Below are positions 27,200-36,917 of a DNA stretch of 64,000 bases, piece by piece (position 1 is the first letter of the stretch; every line of letters begins with the position of its first letter). Source of the stretch: DASRAJ01 sp035638255 (GTDB lineage Bacteria; Bacteroidota; Bacteroidia; Chitinophagales; UBA10324). Location: NCBI GenBank assembly GCA_035638255.1, contig DASRAJ010000164.1:1-64000 (forward strand). Reading direction: 5' to 3'. A model generated the notes under the pieces. That model was given only the letters and a program-made list of their open reading frames with translations, was not told the DNA's origin and searched no databases. Made by a program: the position numbers and the translations under genes.

Positions 27200-27631
27200 T
27201 TACTGTTGACGTTCCTCATAAACAATTTCATATTTTATACCTTCCAAATCCTTAAAGAAAAGTGCATAGTAACTTTCGCCATGCTGAGGATAGAACTTTG
27301 GTGGGTCAATTATGTTGGCTCCTGTTTCTTTAATCTTCAGGTATAGTTTATCAACCTCCGCGCGGGATGTTGCTTTAAACGCAAGATGATGGAGCGCTCC
27401 CGGTTTTCTGCGGTGAACGATATCTTCTTTAAAAGTTTCTCTTGGCGAGTTAATGCCAAAGATCAATAGCGGGTGAAAATACTCCACTACATCAAATTCA
27501 TGCGCTGCCACTCTGCCTTTTGATTTGCGGCTAAGATCAAACCCTAAAATGGGCATCAATTTGTCATAGAAAGGTTCTGCAACCTTCAGGTCCTTTACAG
27601 TTATTTGAATATGATCAATAATTGGTTTCAT
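27200..27631 (-). CDS. VOC family protein (glyoxalase/bleomycin-resistance fold)
   Basis: A 143-residue VOC protein with two repeating beta-alpha-beta-beta-beta units: IDHIQITVKDLKVAEPFYDKL, HHLAFKATSRAEVDKLYLKI, and ESYYALFFKDLEGIKYEIV. Metal-site candidates are the His of DHIQI, the His of LHHLAF and the Glu of YEIV. Substrate unknown. Confidence 0.82.
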   Translation of the reverse strand: MKPIIDHIQITVKDLKVAEPFYDKLMPILGFDLSRKSKGRVAAHEFDVVEYFHPLLIFGINSPRETFKEDIVHRRKPGALHHLAFKATSRAEVDKLYLKIKETGANIIDPPKFYPQHGESYYALFFKDLEGIKYEIVYEERQQ

Positions 27632-28060
27632 TTTTTACAACTCTTGAATGTTGCTGTTCTGCATCACGCGTAACATTTTATTATCCGAACAAAGATGTTA
27701 ACTTTCTTCTTCAAAATCAATAATAAAGTCAGGTCTATATAGAATGCAGGCACTTATTTCTTCATCACTTGCACCCGCGTCTTCAGCGTTTCATTTTCTT
27801 TCTTCAATGCATCGGATTGTGCTTTGAAGGGCAGGATGCATGCCATATTCTGCCCGGAAGCGTAGTGGCAAGGTCGACGATTTTTTTTCATTATCATTCC
27901 TTTTTGCCTGTTCGGGAAAATCTCAGCAATGCAGCTGTAATTTTTTTTCCGACACCACAAGAAAATTAGCACGCCATCCAATGCTTTTATATATAATCTT
28001 GACCGTACAGAACTTTTTCTGCGTTTACATTGTACCATGAGCACTCAACAATAAACAACC
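27632..28060. other. Intergenic stretch without a clear gene
   Basis: About 430 bases between divergent genes. A minus-strand open frame at 27754-28044 ends in a coiled-coil-like SDALKKENETLKTRVQVMKK. Its upstream part is not protein-like and no relatives come to mind, so it may be the tail of a lost gene. No RNA gene or repeat was seen. Confidence 0.35.
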
Positions 28061-28498
28061 ATGACCCCACTTGATCTTAAAGAACTTTATGCACGCGAGC
28101 TTGACAATTTACACAAAGAAATTTCTGCTTACACAGATGAAAGCAAGCTTTGGGCCCTGTCCGGAGAAATAAAAAATACACCCGGCAATCTCTGCCTTCA
28201 CTTACTGGGAAATGTAAACCACTTTATCGGGGCAATCATTGGCAAAAATGGCTATGTGCGAAAACGGGAGGAAGAGTTTACCGCGAAAAATATTTCGAAG
28301 GAAAAATTACTCAATGATATTACGGCTGCCAAAGCCATGGTTGAAAAAGTCTTGAGCGGCGCAGATACTGCTGAAATGCAAAAAGATTTTCCGGCTGAAC
28401 TATTTGGAAAGCGTAGCACGGAATATATGTTGTCTTACTTCCTTGGGCATTTCATGTATCATTTGGGACAGATCAATTACCATAGGAGATTAGTGTAG
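28061..28498 (+). CDS. DinB/DUF1572-type four-helix metalloenzyme
   Basis: A 145-residue cytoplasmic protein of the DinB-like four-helix bundle superfamily. Metal-ligand histidines are visible in LHLLGNVNHFIGA, and in HFMYHLGQINYHRR near the C-terminus. Relatives include thiol-dependent S-transferases, but this branch has no assigned reaction. Confidence 0.78.
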   Translation: MTPLDLKELYARELDNLHKEISAYTDESKLWALSGEIKNTPGNLCLHLLGNVNHFIGAIIGKNGYVRKREEEFTAKNISKEKLLNDITAAKAMVEKVLSGADTAEMQKDFPAELFGKRSTEYMLSYFLGHFMYHLGQINYHRRLV

Positions 28499-28645
28499 GC
28501 CTGAATAAAAAGATTTGCCTTATTGTGCTCCTTTAAGTGTTGCTCCTGATCAAACGCAAAATACTTTTACCTTCAGGGCGTTCTCTGCGGAGCCCGTGCT
28601 AACATTTATACAGGAGGCACTGATAGCATCATTTGATTTCAACAC

Positions 28646-29446
28646 ATGAAAATCCTTTTTTCAATTTACTTAGTTTTATATACCCTAATGGCTGTTGCTC
28701 AAAAAAGCGATCCGCTTATTAAGTCAAAAGAACTCATCAATAATGAAGATTATGATGATGCGCTCGAAATCTTAAATACTTCTTTCGCGAATGGTGATAC
28801 AAGCACTGAAATTTATTTACAAAGAGGCGAATGCTACATGCGCACTTCAGATTTTGAAAAAGCATTAAAGGACATAAATTATGTAATGCAGCGCGATAGC
28901 GCAAATGCGCGAGCCTGGTATCTCAGAGGATTTGTTTGGGGAAAATCAGATCAAAATGAATTGGCAATAAAAAGCTTTACGCGATCCATTGCTATTGATC
29001 CGTCTCTCCCTTATTCCTACAACGGGAGAGGCTGTGTATACATCTTAACAGGAGAATACAGCAAAGCTTTGGAAGACTTTAACAGGGCCATCATGCTCGA
29101 TTCATCAAAGCCGGATGCCTATTACAACAGAGGTTTGATTTACGCAAGGCAAGAAGAGAATATTTTGGCGATCAGGGATTTCACAATGTTCCTGAAGATA
29201 AAACCTGAAGTGTCTGTTGCTTACTTTGACAGAGGAGTTCTTTATTCCAATAGCAAACAATATAAATCCGCTATTAAAGATTTTTCAAAAGCAATAAAAT
29301 ACTATAATTCTGAAGAATCTTTTTGTGAACCGTATGCCGAATTTCAGATTTACCAGGCCAGAGGAAATTGCTATCAGTATCTCGGGAATGAGAAAAAGGC
29401 AAATAGGGATTTTCAAATTGCAAAGGAATTCGGATACAAGCCATAA
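28646..29446 (+). CDS. Secreted TPR-repeat protein
   Basis: A 266-residue protein with a short signal peptide (MKILFSIYLVLYTLMAVAQ). Six or so tetratricopeptide repeats follow with the W-LG-Y-A-F-A-P pattern: AWYLRGFVWGKSDQNELAI, YSYNGRGCVYILTGEYSKAL, DAYYNRGLIYARQEENILAI, AYFDRGVLYSNSKQYKSAI. It should act in the periplasm as a protein-protein scaffold; partner unknown. Confidence 0.85.
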   Translation: MKILFSIYLVLYTLMAVAQKSDPLIKSKELINNEDYDDALEILNTSFANGDTSTEIYLQRGECYMRTSDFEKALKDINYVMQRDSANARAWYLRGFVWGKSDQNELAIKSFTRSIAIDPSLPYSYNGRGCVYILTGEYSKALEDFNRAIMLDSSKPDAYYNRGLIYARQEENILAIRDFTMFLKIKPEVSVAYFDRGVLYSNSKQYKSAIKDFSKAIKYYNSEESFCEPYAEFQIYQARGNCYQYLGNEKKANRDFQIAKEFGYKP

Positions 29447-29521
29447 CTGTACATCTGCTCTCTGAAGCAATTCAAATTTTTGGCTTAGGACAATCCGGCT
29501 TGTCCAAATCAGAGTGGGTAA

Positions 29522-30178
29522 TTAACTTTTCTTTCCCGGCAACATCGGCACAAACCGGAATGCATCGAATGCTTCTTCCTTAATTTCTGCAGGAGAAATT
29601 TTTGTGTAGCGTTTCATCAACTGGGTGTCACCTTCACCCACAGGAATCACGAGCATGCCCCCGGGATTCAGTTGCTGCAAAAGTTTCTCGGGGACGAATG
29701 GTGCAGCGGCCGTCACTAAAATTTTATCGAACGGTGCAAACGGCGGAAGTCCCTCGAAGCCATCGCCATAAAAACATTTCACTGACCGGTAGCCGACTCT
29801 GTCAAGAAGTATTTTCGTTTTCTCAAAAAGATTTTTTACACGCTCGATGGTAAACACCCGCGCGCCCATCTCTGCGAGTATGGCAGCCTGGTACCCGGAT
29901 CCGGTCCCGATCTCCAGAATTTTTTCTCCCTTCTTCACGTCGAGCATCTGTGTTTGATAGGCTACAGTGAATGGCTGTGAAATGGTTTGCCCTTCTCCTA
30001 TCGGAAATGCATTGTCCTCATAGGCACGTTGCGTGAAGGCACTGTCAAATGCGAAAAGATGCCGTGGCACTCTGTTCATGGCGCTCAAGACATTTTCATC
30101 GGTGATTCCTTTGCCATGCAGTGAGTTCATCAATCGTTTTCGCAATCCCTGATGTCGGGGCGTATCCATCATCTCCAT
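29522..30178 (-). CDS. pcm: Protein-L-isoaspartate O-methyltransferase
   Basis: A 218-residue enzyme that methylates isoaspartyl residues in aged proteins to start their repair. The SAM motif I is EIGTGSGYQAAILAEMG; the family's AYEDNAFPIGEGQTISQPF (substrate and SAM contact region) is intact. I start at MEMMDTPRH; the ORF could extend 33 residues further through an implausible hydrophobic leader. Divergent from the hydrolase gene upstream. Confidence 0.9.
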   Translation of the reverse strand: MEMMDTPRHQGLRKRLMNSLHGKGITDENVLSAMNRVPRHLFAFDSAFTQRAYEDNAFPIGEGQTISQPFTVAYQTQMLDVKKGEKILEIGTGSGYQAAILAEMGARVFTIERVKNLFEKTKILLDRVGYRSVKCFYGDGFEGLPPFAPFDKILVTAAAPFVPEKLLQQLNPGGMLVIPVGEGDTQLMKRYTKISPAEIKEEAFDAFRFVPMLPGKKS

Positions 30179-30307
30179 ATTGTATCGGAGCAAAGGTAGC
30201 GCGACCGCACATGCTATTGCTATGAAATATTTTTCCACATTCAACGGCAACATCTTTCTCTGCGCTACTCTTTTCATACTTTTAGCCCATTCAAAAATTT
30301 TCTTCTT

Positions 30308-31132
30308 ATGAAATCATTTTTCTTATCCCTTTTGATGCTCATATCGCTTTCTTCTTTTGCGCTGAATCCCTCAAGGGAGTATTCTGTACTGCCGAGCGAT
30401 TTTGGAATGAATTATAAAGAAGTTTCCATTCCGGCTACTGATGGATTAAAGCTGAACTCATGGATATTTCTTCCCTCGCAGCTCTCCCGAAAATTTGTAG
30501 TGATCAGTGATGACGGGAATGGAAACATGGCAGACAACCTTGAAGTAGTGGGGCAGTTCCTTTCACTCGGCTACAATGTGGTCACTTATGATTATCGTGG
30601 CTATGGAAAGAGCGACAGCTTTCACATCAACCAGAACTTTTTCATCTACGTGCAGTTTGCAAAGGATCTGCAGGGCGTACTCGATTATATGCGGAAGACT
30701 TACAGTCCCGGTTATTGCGATCTCTATGGTATCGGCATGGGGGCAGGATTGTCAATCGGTTTGGGTTGTACGAGCACGCAGGTTCGCCGGGTGGTTGCCG
30801 ATGGTCCTTACACGTCTTTTGAGCAGGCGAAGAAGGAATTAAAAGATCGCCGCAGCCAGGATGTGATGCTTCCGCTGGCATACGATAAAAATATCCTGGA
30901 GCCCCAATATGCCTTAGCGGTTGGACCCAACGCGGATAAGCTGCAGGGAATTTTTTTAATCGTCGGTCAAAATGAAGATGTGTTCGGGCCTGATGATGCA
31001 AAGCAGCTCCAAAAAATTCATCCTAAGAACTTTGAGATTTATACTGTGCCGAATTCGACCAATGATAAAAACCTCAGCACCAATAAAGATGAATACTTTA
31101 ACCAGATCAAAAAATTTATCAATTCACATTGA
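30308..31132 (+). CDS. Secreted alpha/beta hydrolase
   Basis: A 274-residue protein with a signal peptide (SLLMLISLSSFALN). Hydrolase elements: KFVVISDDGNGNMADNLE, VVTYDYRGYGKSDSF, and the elbow LYGIGMGAGLSIG, in which the usual nucleophilic Ser (GxSxG) is replaced by Met. No obvious replacement nucleophile is apparent in that turn, so this may be a non-catalytic member or use a different residue. Its stop overlaps the convergent gene by nine bases. Confidence 0.75.
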   Translation: MKSFFLSLLMLISLSSFALNPSREYSVLPSDFGMNYKEVSIPATDGLKLNSWIFLPSQLSRKFVVISDDGNGNMADNLEVVGQFLSLGYNVVTYDYRGYGKSDSFHINQNFFIYVQFAKDLQGVLDYMRKTYSPGYCDLYGIGMGAGLSIGLGCTSTQVRRVVADGPYTSFEQAKKELKDRRSQDVMLPLAYDKNILEPQYALAVGPNADKLQGIFLIVGQNEDVFGPDDAKQLQKIHPKNFEIYTVPNSTNDKNLSTNKDEYFNQIKKFINSH

Positions 31133-31813
31133 TGATTTCTTACCGCCGTTCTTTTTTAAATAGCGGCTGTAGTACACTTCAAGCAAATGCTCAATGAAGT
31201 CAGCACCCCGGGATGCATCATTGATTTCAACTTTCTCAAATACATTTTTACCCTCTAAAATGATGTAGAATCTTGTTGTTTTCCCGATTCCTTCACGCTT
31301 AATGGAAAAATTTTCAATTTCTGACCATTGAATCTTTGTACCTCCGCCAAATTCAATTGCAGCGTCATCCACTCTCAAAAAAAATTTCTTGAGAGCCATT
31401 TTTCTTACCACTGAAATGGACATGATGGCGCCGACAGTAATGGCAAATAAGGCGGGAATATATTTTCCTGAAGCCATTGAAAGCCATATTCCGCCGATGA
31501 TAAATAAGAGTCCCAAAGGAAGGAGAAATTTAGAAAAGCCAATAGTGTACTCCGCAAAAAAGCGATTGTCTTCAACCTGTTCTATTAGGCGCGGCTCTTC
31601 AAACCGGTTAACAAGTTGATTGAGTTGAGCGCGTTGTTTAGCTGATGCTAATTCGGTTATTTCCCAAAAACTTCCCCGCTTCCAGATTAATCCTCTTCGA
31701 ATGGCTTTCTGTTCCAGCCGATGAATGTCTGCCACATTAGCATAAGCCCAAATCTTCCACCTGATAACGTGAACGCTCCACCACAGCCACGCCAGTATAA
31801 AGCCGGCAATCAT
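31124..31813 (-). CDS. Hypothetical membrane protein with PH-like domain
   Basis: A 229-residue protein with an N-terminal helix (MIAGFILAWLWWSVHVI), a central pair of helices (about 108-145) and a C-terminal PH-like beta domain (FFLRVDDAAIEFGGGTKIQW, RFYIILEGKNVFEKVEI). The tail is Lys-rich. Unrecognised family; probably inner membrane. Confidence 0.6.
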   Translation of the reverse strand: MIAGFILAWLWWSVHVIRWKIWAYANVADIHRLEQKAIRRGLIWKRGSFWEITELASAKQRAQLNQLVNRFEEPRLIEQVEDNRFFAEYTIGFSKFLLPLGLLFIIGGIWLSMASGKYIPALFAITVGAIMSISVVRKMALKKFFLRVDDAAIEFGGGTKIQWSEIENFSIKREGIGKTTRFYIILEGKNVFEKVEINDASRGADFIEHLLEVYYSRYLKKNGGKKSSM

Positions 31814-32181
31814 TACTAATATGCCGCCATTGTAAAAAGAAAAAAAATAAACTCAGCGCAGAGAGTTATCACTATAAGAACCATTGGAATCCAAAAAAGT
31901 TGAAGTGCACCTTTTCGGATTGCCTGATCTACAGTTACATTGTACTTCATGGGCTACTTCAAAAGAATTGAATGTCACACCGAACGCAGTTTTCAGGAGG
32001 AAACATCTTTACATCCTCCCAAATCTCTGTCCGGATTATTTGCTGGACTCTGCGAATAGAATTTTCCTGAATGACGGATTGAAGGATAATTGGTATCGTT
32101 GACGAAAAATTTTAAACAACTCCCAAAGAAATATTTTCTGCGTGGAGAGAGCTTGAATTGATAATACATCAAAGAACCAGC
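31814..32181. repeat. Gene-free stretch with decayed intergenic repeat
   Basis: No convincing gene. Around 31975-32078 it contains GTCACACCGAACGCAG, GGAGGAAACATCTT and ACTCTGCGAATAGAA...CTGAATGAC, decayed forms of the phylum's common GTCAT...ATGAC palindromic repeats. The 72-codon open frame at 31884 is translated from this repeat and looks spurious. Confidence 0.45.
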
Positions 32182-33828
32182 TCACTGCTTTGTAAACTTC
32201 GTCACTGATTTTTTTCCATCTTCATTCAATGAGAGAAAATAAATCCCTGCCGGTAGTGAAGAGATGTCAAGTGTGGATTCATTCTTTCCGTTCAGCATTA
32301 TCGTCTGAAACATTTCCAACTCACCTGACGAATTGAAAACCTGCAGCTCAACATGATGCTGACCATTTGATTTTACAATTAAAGCATCAGCAGCAGGATT
32401 GGGGAAAACTTCGACATTGAACGACGCCTCGTTGCTGCCTGCCATTTTCACGAACCCGTCAATGCTGATTGTACCCAGCCACGCATCGGAACTTGTTGAG
32501 GGTGCATTGAGTGTAATGCCTCCGAGTTTGATTTTCTTTTTGAATGATCCGGCAATGCTCAGCACATTGTTTCCATCATACGCTAAGTCAAATGCGTGAT
32601 CAACATTACCGCCGGCGGCCTTCTTCAGCCAGCTCACATTTCCTAATGAATCATAGCCGGTGACAAATACATCATCCAGTCCGCTGCTGGTGAATGATTC
32701 TGATCCAAAAGTGGCGGTGGTTCCTAAAATGTATCCCGTAATCCAGGTATTACCTGCAGCATCCGAAGCCAGTCCGCCTGCAAAATCGTTTAGCTCCGAA
32801 CCACCTGTGTGAACACTCTGTGCTACTCCTGAGCTATTAAACTTCGCCAGGTAAACATCCATAAAGTCCCCATTGGGTACCAAAGTGAAGTCACCTATTT
32901 GAGAATGGAAACCGTAGGCACCAAAGGAACCCGTGACATAAATATTCGAAGAAGCATCTACTGCAATGTAGGTGTAGTAACATCGGGACCCGGCATCAAC
33001 CGCCCATTGAAATATTCCGTTTGAATTCAGCTTGGTAAGAAACGCTTCTTCATTCTCTCCCAGTGAATCATCTCCAAATTTTACCGGGCCGGTATAAGTT
33101 CCGGTGATAAAAATACTTCCGTGAATATCAATTGTTACATCACTGGCGAAAACATAAGCATGGGAACTGTCGCCTCCGGCCGATGTGGCCCAAAGCACAT
33201 TTCCCTGTTTATCAAACTTGGCTACGAAGCAATCATAGAGTGAATCGTTTTGAGAAGTGAGCGTGAAGCCTCCAATGCTCATTGAATGCTCGAAGGTACC
33301 CACTACAACACACTTCCCTTTATTATCAAGCGCCAGGCTGTAAGGATAATCATCGCCCGGTCCTCCGAAATGATTTATCCATTTCAATACGCCGCTGTTG
33401 CTGTATTTTGCTACAAAGCCATCGCCCTCACCGTAGCTTGTAAATGTATTTCCATCGGCTGAGAAATCACCTTCAGAATATCCTGTTACGAATATATCGC
33501 CTGTGGAATTGACCACCACTTTTTCACATACCTCGATGTCGGGGCCACTGATTTGTTTTACCCATTTGAAATTTCCGTTTGCATCATACTTGCAGAGGAA
33601 GCCATCGGCGAGTCCGCCTGAAACAAGAGAAACGGAACCGAAAGTAGCGTTCGTGCTGTAAAAATTCCCGCAGTAATACACGTTTCCCGAAGCATCTATG
33701 GCAGTTCCAAAGGCATAATCTGCTGCCCCTCCGCCGCCATTTTTTCCCCAGCTCCACGTTGGGGTTTGCGCGATAACCGAATACTCAATTCCTGTAATGA
33801 GTGTAAGAAAGAGGATAAAATATTTCAT
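32182..33828 (-). CDS. SBBP-type beta-propeller protein with T9SS sorting domain
   Basis: A 548-residue exported protein. Signal peptide ends SVIAQ. Repeated units of the SBBP (seven-bladed propeller) kind follow, e.g. GTAIDASGNVYYCGNF, FLCKYDANGNFKWVKQISG, SLALDNKGKCVVVGTF, FVAKFDKQGNVLWATSAGG, YIAVDASSNIYVTGSF. The C-terminal T9SS type A sorting domain is VEVFPNPAADALIV ... LPAGIYFLSL ... KFTKQ. Surface or secreted; ligand unknown. The gene is divergent from the next T9SS cargo gene across 94 bp, so the promoters are shared or back-to-back. Confidence 0.87.
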   Translation of the reverse strand: MKYFILFLTLITGIEYSVIAQTPTWSWGKNGGGGAADYAFGTAIDASGNVYYCGNFYSTNATFGSVSLVSGGLADGFLCKYDANGNFKWVKQISGPDIEVCEKVVVNSTGDIFVTGYSEGDFSADGNTFTSYGEGDGFVAKYSNSGVLKWINHFGGPGDDYPYSLALDNKGKCVVVGTFEHSMSIGGFTLTSQNDSLYDCFVAKFDKQGNVLWATSAGGDSSHAYVFASDVTIDIHGSIFITGTYTGPVKFGDDSLGENEEAFLTKLNSNGIFQWAVDAGSRCYYTYIAVDASSNIYVTGSFGAYGFHSQIGDFTLVPNGDFMDVYLAKFNSSGVAQSVHTGGSELNDFAGGLASDAAGNTWITGYILGTTATFGSESFTSSGLDDVFVTGYDSLGNVSWLKKAAGGNVDHAFDLAYDGNNVLSIAGSFKKKIKLGGITLNAPSTSSDAWLGTISIDGFVKMAGSNEASFNVEVFPNPAADALIVKSNGQHHVELQVFNSSGELEMFQTIMLNGKNESTLDISSLPAGIYFLSLNEDGKKSVTKFTKQ

Positions 33829-33922
33829 TGGATTTTATTTATTGAACGAAGGTAAGCGAGAAGAGTTTCTGTTTTAAAAAAACTGAAGAAAATTTTTGTA
33901 AATTTATTCTGTAACTCTCTGA

Positions 33923-34819
33923 ATGAAAAAAATTTTTACCTCTTTGCTTTTTTCTTTAATCATTTTTATTCTCAAAGCGCAGAATGAATTTGCGCCTGTG
34001 GGTGCCGTATGGCATTATAATTTATTCGCCTTTGAAGGGTTTGGAGATCAAAGAATTTATTCAGAAGCAGATACCTTCATTAATGGAACAACTTGCCGTA
34101 AGCTTTTAATCGACGATTTTGAGTACAACTACATTAGTGACACAATCTTGCATTATGCAAAACCAGCAGTTTTTGTTTATGATTCATCAGATGTTTACTA
34201 CGTTTTTCAAGATGGTAAATTCAAAGTTCTCTATGACTTCAATGTATCCCCGGGTAGCTATTGGACTACTGATTTAAAGTCTATGTGGGGCTGTGACTCT
34301 ATTGGAAAAGTCTTCGTTGACAGTTCAGGAGATGATGTTATCGATGGCACCATGTTGAGATGGATGAAAGTTCACGACACCATTGCATTCGGAGGATATT
34401 TCAATCATAGCAAAAGAATTTATAAAAAGATAGGTTCACTGGATTTTTTATTCCCATATCCTGCTTGTTATATATATGAATTTGGGTTTGCATTAAGATG
34501 CTATCAGGATTCAGTTCTCGGTTACCCGGAAGTGAAAGAATGTGATTTTATCCTAACAACACTTAATGACTTAAGGGCAGCAAATAGGATTGAAATTTTT
34601 CCCAACCCTACGACTGTTTATTTCAATATTCAATTTTCATCACCATCCACGTTGCCCCTCAATTTGAAAGTGAAAACGATTACCGGCACAACGCTTCTCG
34701 ATAAAACCTTCAAATCTTCTTCCATAACTTTAAATGCTGCTTCCTGGAGACCCGGAGTTTATTTATTATGTATCGAAGCGCCCGATGGAAGTTACGTTTA
34801 CAAATTGTTCAGGCAATAA
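33923..34819 (+). CDS. Hypothetical T9SS cargo protein
   Basis: A 298-residue exported protein: signal peptide LLFSLIIFILKAQ; N-terminal domain with VGAVWHYNLFAFEG and RKLLIDDFEYN, a pattern common in Bacteroidota T9SS cargo of unknown function; C-terminal type A sorting domain (IEIFPNPTTVYFNI, RPGVYLLCI, YKLFRQ). Confidence 0.78.
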   Translation: MKKIFTSLLFSLIIFILKAQNEFAPVGAVWHYNLFAFEGFGDQRIYSEADTFINGTTCRKLLIDDFEYNYISDTILHYAKPAVFVYDSSDVYYVFQDGKFKVLYDFNVSPGSYWTTDLKSMWGCDSIGKVFVDSSGDDVIDGTMLRWMKVHDTIAFGGYFNHSKRIYKKIGSLDFLFPYPACYIYEFGFALRCYQDSVLGYPEVKECDFILTTLNDLRAANRIEIFPNPTTVYFNIQFSSPSTLPLNLKVKTITGTTLLDKTFKSSSITLNAASWRPGVYLLCIEAPDGSYVYKLFRQ

Positions 34820-34879
34820 CCTATAAGCTTGTCTCATCAATCTGATTCATTTCACTACCGTATGCAGCATTTGGTAAAT

Positions 34880-34887
34880 TATATTTG
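34880..34887 (+). promoter_or_regulatory. TAnnTTTG promoter box
   Basis: TATATTTG lies 37 bp before the phosphohexomutase start, matching the Bacteroidota -7 consensus TAnnTTTG. No clear -33 TTTG at 19 bp was found. Confidence 0.4.
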
Positions 34888-34923
34888 CGCTCAGTCTTTT
34901 CTGATTTCACTCTCATATCTATC

Positions 34924-36324
34924 ATGACTCAAATAAAATTCGGCACCGATGGCTGGCGCGCCATCATCGCAAAAGAATACACGGTTGATAATGTGCAACG
35001 CGTGGCGCAGGCAACCGCTCTTTGGCTGAAGAAAAATTTCCCGCAACCGAAAGTGGTGATCGGTCACGATTGCCGTTTCGGAGGAAGCTTGTTTGCAGAA
35101 GCAACCGCGCAAGTGATGTGTGCTAATGGTGTGAAAACTTTTTTGGCCGAAGGGTTTGTCTCCACGCCCATGGTTTCACTCGGGACGAAGTATTTTGAAG
35201 CAGGAATCGGTGTAGTGATTACCGCAAGTCACAACCCTCCTGCCTACAATGGGTTCAAGCTGAAAGGCGAACATGGAGGACCGAGTTCTCCTGCAGTAAT
35301 CGCTGAAGTAGAGAGTATGATTCCCGACGTTCTCGAAATAAATATGGTTTCACCCGATACGTATGAAGCAGGCGGATTGCTTGAATATGTTGATCTTGAA
35401 GTGCTTTACCTCGATCATCTCAGGAAGAATTTTGATCTCGATGCCATCAACAACAGCAACATCGTAGTGGCGTACGATGCGATGTATGGAGCAGGACAAA
35501 GCGTGATTCCTCAGTTGCTCAGCCAGCCGATTCTTCTGCATTGTGATTACAATCCCGGCTTCGGCGGCACAGCACCCGAGCCGCTTGACAGAAATCTCGG
35601 TGAGCTTTCTTCCCTCATAAAAAATACCCCGGGAAATGTTTGCGGATGGGCAACGGACGGTGATGCAGATCGCATCGGCATGTATGATGAGGATGGAAAT
35701 TTTGTGGATGCGCATCACATCATCCTGCTGCTCATTCACTATCTGAACCAGTACAAAAAGATGACGGGCAAAGTGGTGATTGCATTTTCAGTTTCTGATA
35801 AGGTGAAAAAAATGTGCGTGAAGTACGGACTGCCTGTTGAGGTTACGAAGATCGGTTTCAAATACATCAGTGAAAAAATGGTGACAGAAGATGTATTACT
35901 CGGTGGTGAAGAATCCGGCGGCATTGCGGTGAAAGGTCACATCCCCGAGCGCGATGGCGTGTGGGATGGATTGGTGCTGCTGGAGTTCATGGCGAAAACG
36001 GGAAAAACGATGAAGGAGATCATCCGGGAAGTGTACAATGTTGTCGGTGCGTTCAGTTTTGACCGGCTCGACCTTCATCTCGATGAATCGCTCAAGCAAC
36101 ATATCATTCAACGCTGCAGGAATGGAGAGTTCACTTCATTCGGAAAATATAAAGTGCTGAACACGGAAGATATTGACGGATATAAATTTCACTTTAGCAA
36201 CGACGAATGGGTTATGATTCGCCCATCAGGAACGGAACCGTTGTTGCGGGTTTACGGTGAAGCGCCTTCGAAGAATGGTGTGACGGAATTATTGCAGACA
36301 GTGAGGAAGATACTGCTTGGATGA
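34924..36324 (+). CDS. Phosphomannomutase/phosphoglucomutase family enzyme
   Basis: A 466-residue alpha-D-phosphohexomutase, moving phosphate between C1 and C6 of glucose or mannose for cell-envelope precursors. The start at MTQIKFGTDGWRA is the family start. Phosphoserine Ser102 lies in ITASHNPP; the magnesium loop is TDGDADRIG; the sugar loop is GGEESGG; the phosphate-binding loop is RPSGTEPLLRVY. The four-domain architecture is complete. Glucose versus mannose preference cannot be told. Its stop overlaps the next gene's start by four bases. Confidence 0.92.
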   Translation: MTQIKFGTDGWRAIIAKEYTVDNVQRVAQATALWLKKNFPQPKVVIGHDCRFGGSLFAEATAQVMCANGVKTFLAEGFVSTPMVSLGTKYFEAGIGVVITASHNPPAYNGFKLKGEHGGPSSPAVIAEVESMIPDVLEINMVSPDTYEAGGLLEYVDLEVLYLDHLRKNFDLDAINNSNIVVAYDAMYGAGQSVIPQLLSQPILLHCDYNPGFGGTAPEPLDRNLGELSSLIKNTPGNVCGWATDGDADRIGMYDEDGNFVDAHHIILLLIHYLNQYKKMTGKVVIAFSVSDKVKKMCVKYGLPVEVTKIGFKYISEKMVTEDVLLGGEESGGIAVKGHIPERDGVWDGLVLLEFMAKTGKTMKEIIREVYNVVGAFSFDRLDLHLDESLKQHIIQRCRNGEFTSFGKYKVLNTEDIDGYKFHFSNDEWVMIRPSGTEPLLRVYGEAPSKNGVTELLQTVRKILLG

Positions 36325-36905
36325 ACCAGGGGTACGTAACTTTCAGAAAAAATTATTTGCAAGTGAGCTTTACTTTGAGAAAAGAATATTATTCCCGCTT
36401 CACTTTTGAGCAATGGAAGCTTTGGGAAGGGCTTTGGGAGATCATTGAAGGTTTGCCTTATCCCTTGTCACATCTAAAATCTGTCAGGCATCAAATTGTA
36501 AACGGAGAAATTCTCAGCGAACTGCAAATTCATTTCAGAAGGAATAAGCTTTATGCATCATTCATGCCCGTTGACTGGAAAATTTCTGACGACACTATTG
36601 TGGTTCCTGATGCTATTGTGGTTAGCAAACATGAACTTGGTGACTTCATAGCAATCACTCCTGCAATTGTGTTTGAAGTAATTTCTGCTTCAACAGAATC
36701 TAAAGATCGCGAACTCAAGTATCGGATTTATGAACAGCAAAAGGTGAGGTACTACGTGATTGTTGACCCGAAAAAAAATCTTGCTGAGATTTATCAACTG
36801 TGCGAAAAAGGATTTGAATTGAAAAAGAAAACACGCGACGAGAAATTTTTTTTCGAGTTGGAGCAATATAACTTTGAATTCAACTTCAACAACATCTGGG
36901 ACTAA
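36321..36905 (+). CDS. Uma2 family (PD-(D/E)XK-fold) protein
   Basis: A 194-residue Uma2 family protein. The core is VVPDAIVVS, then ITPAIVFEVISASTESKDRELKYR, then VRYYVIVDPKKNLAEIY, which supplies the PD...ExK residues of the restriction endonuclease-like fold. Uma2 proteins are widespread and mostly uncharacterised; nuclease activity is predicted from the fold only. ATGA overlap with the mutase gene means coupled translation. Confidence 0.85.
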   Translation: MNQGYVTFRKNYLQVSFTLRKEYYSRFTFEQWKLWEGLWEIIEGLPYPLSHLKSVRHQIVNGEILSELQIHFRRNKLYASFMPVDWKISDDTIVVPDAIVVSKHELGDFIAITPAIVFEVISASTESKDRELKYRIYEQQKVRYYVIVDPKKNLAEIYQLCEKGFELKKKTRDEKFFFELEQYNFEFNFNNIWD

Positions 36906-36917
36906 TCTGCCTTGAGG

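Noticed and set aside
27754..28044. 96-codon minus-strand frame with a coiled-coil end
   Set aside because: Only the last 20 residues look protein-like; kept only as part of the intergenic note.
31884..32102. 72-codon plus-strand frame
   Set aside because: It is read from decayed repeat sequence, has no recognisable protein pattern and no promoter.
36321..36905. Uma2 protein as part of a defence island or transposon
   Set aside because: It is translationally coupled to a phosphohexomutase and followed by DUF2279; no other defence or transposase genes are near.
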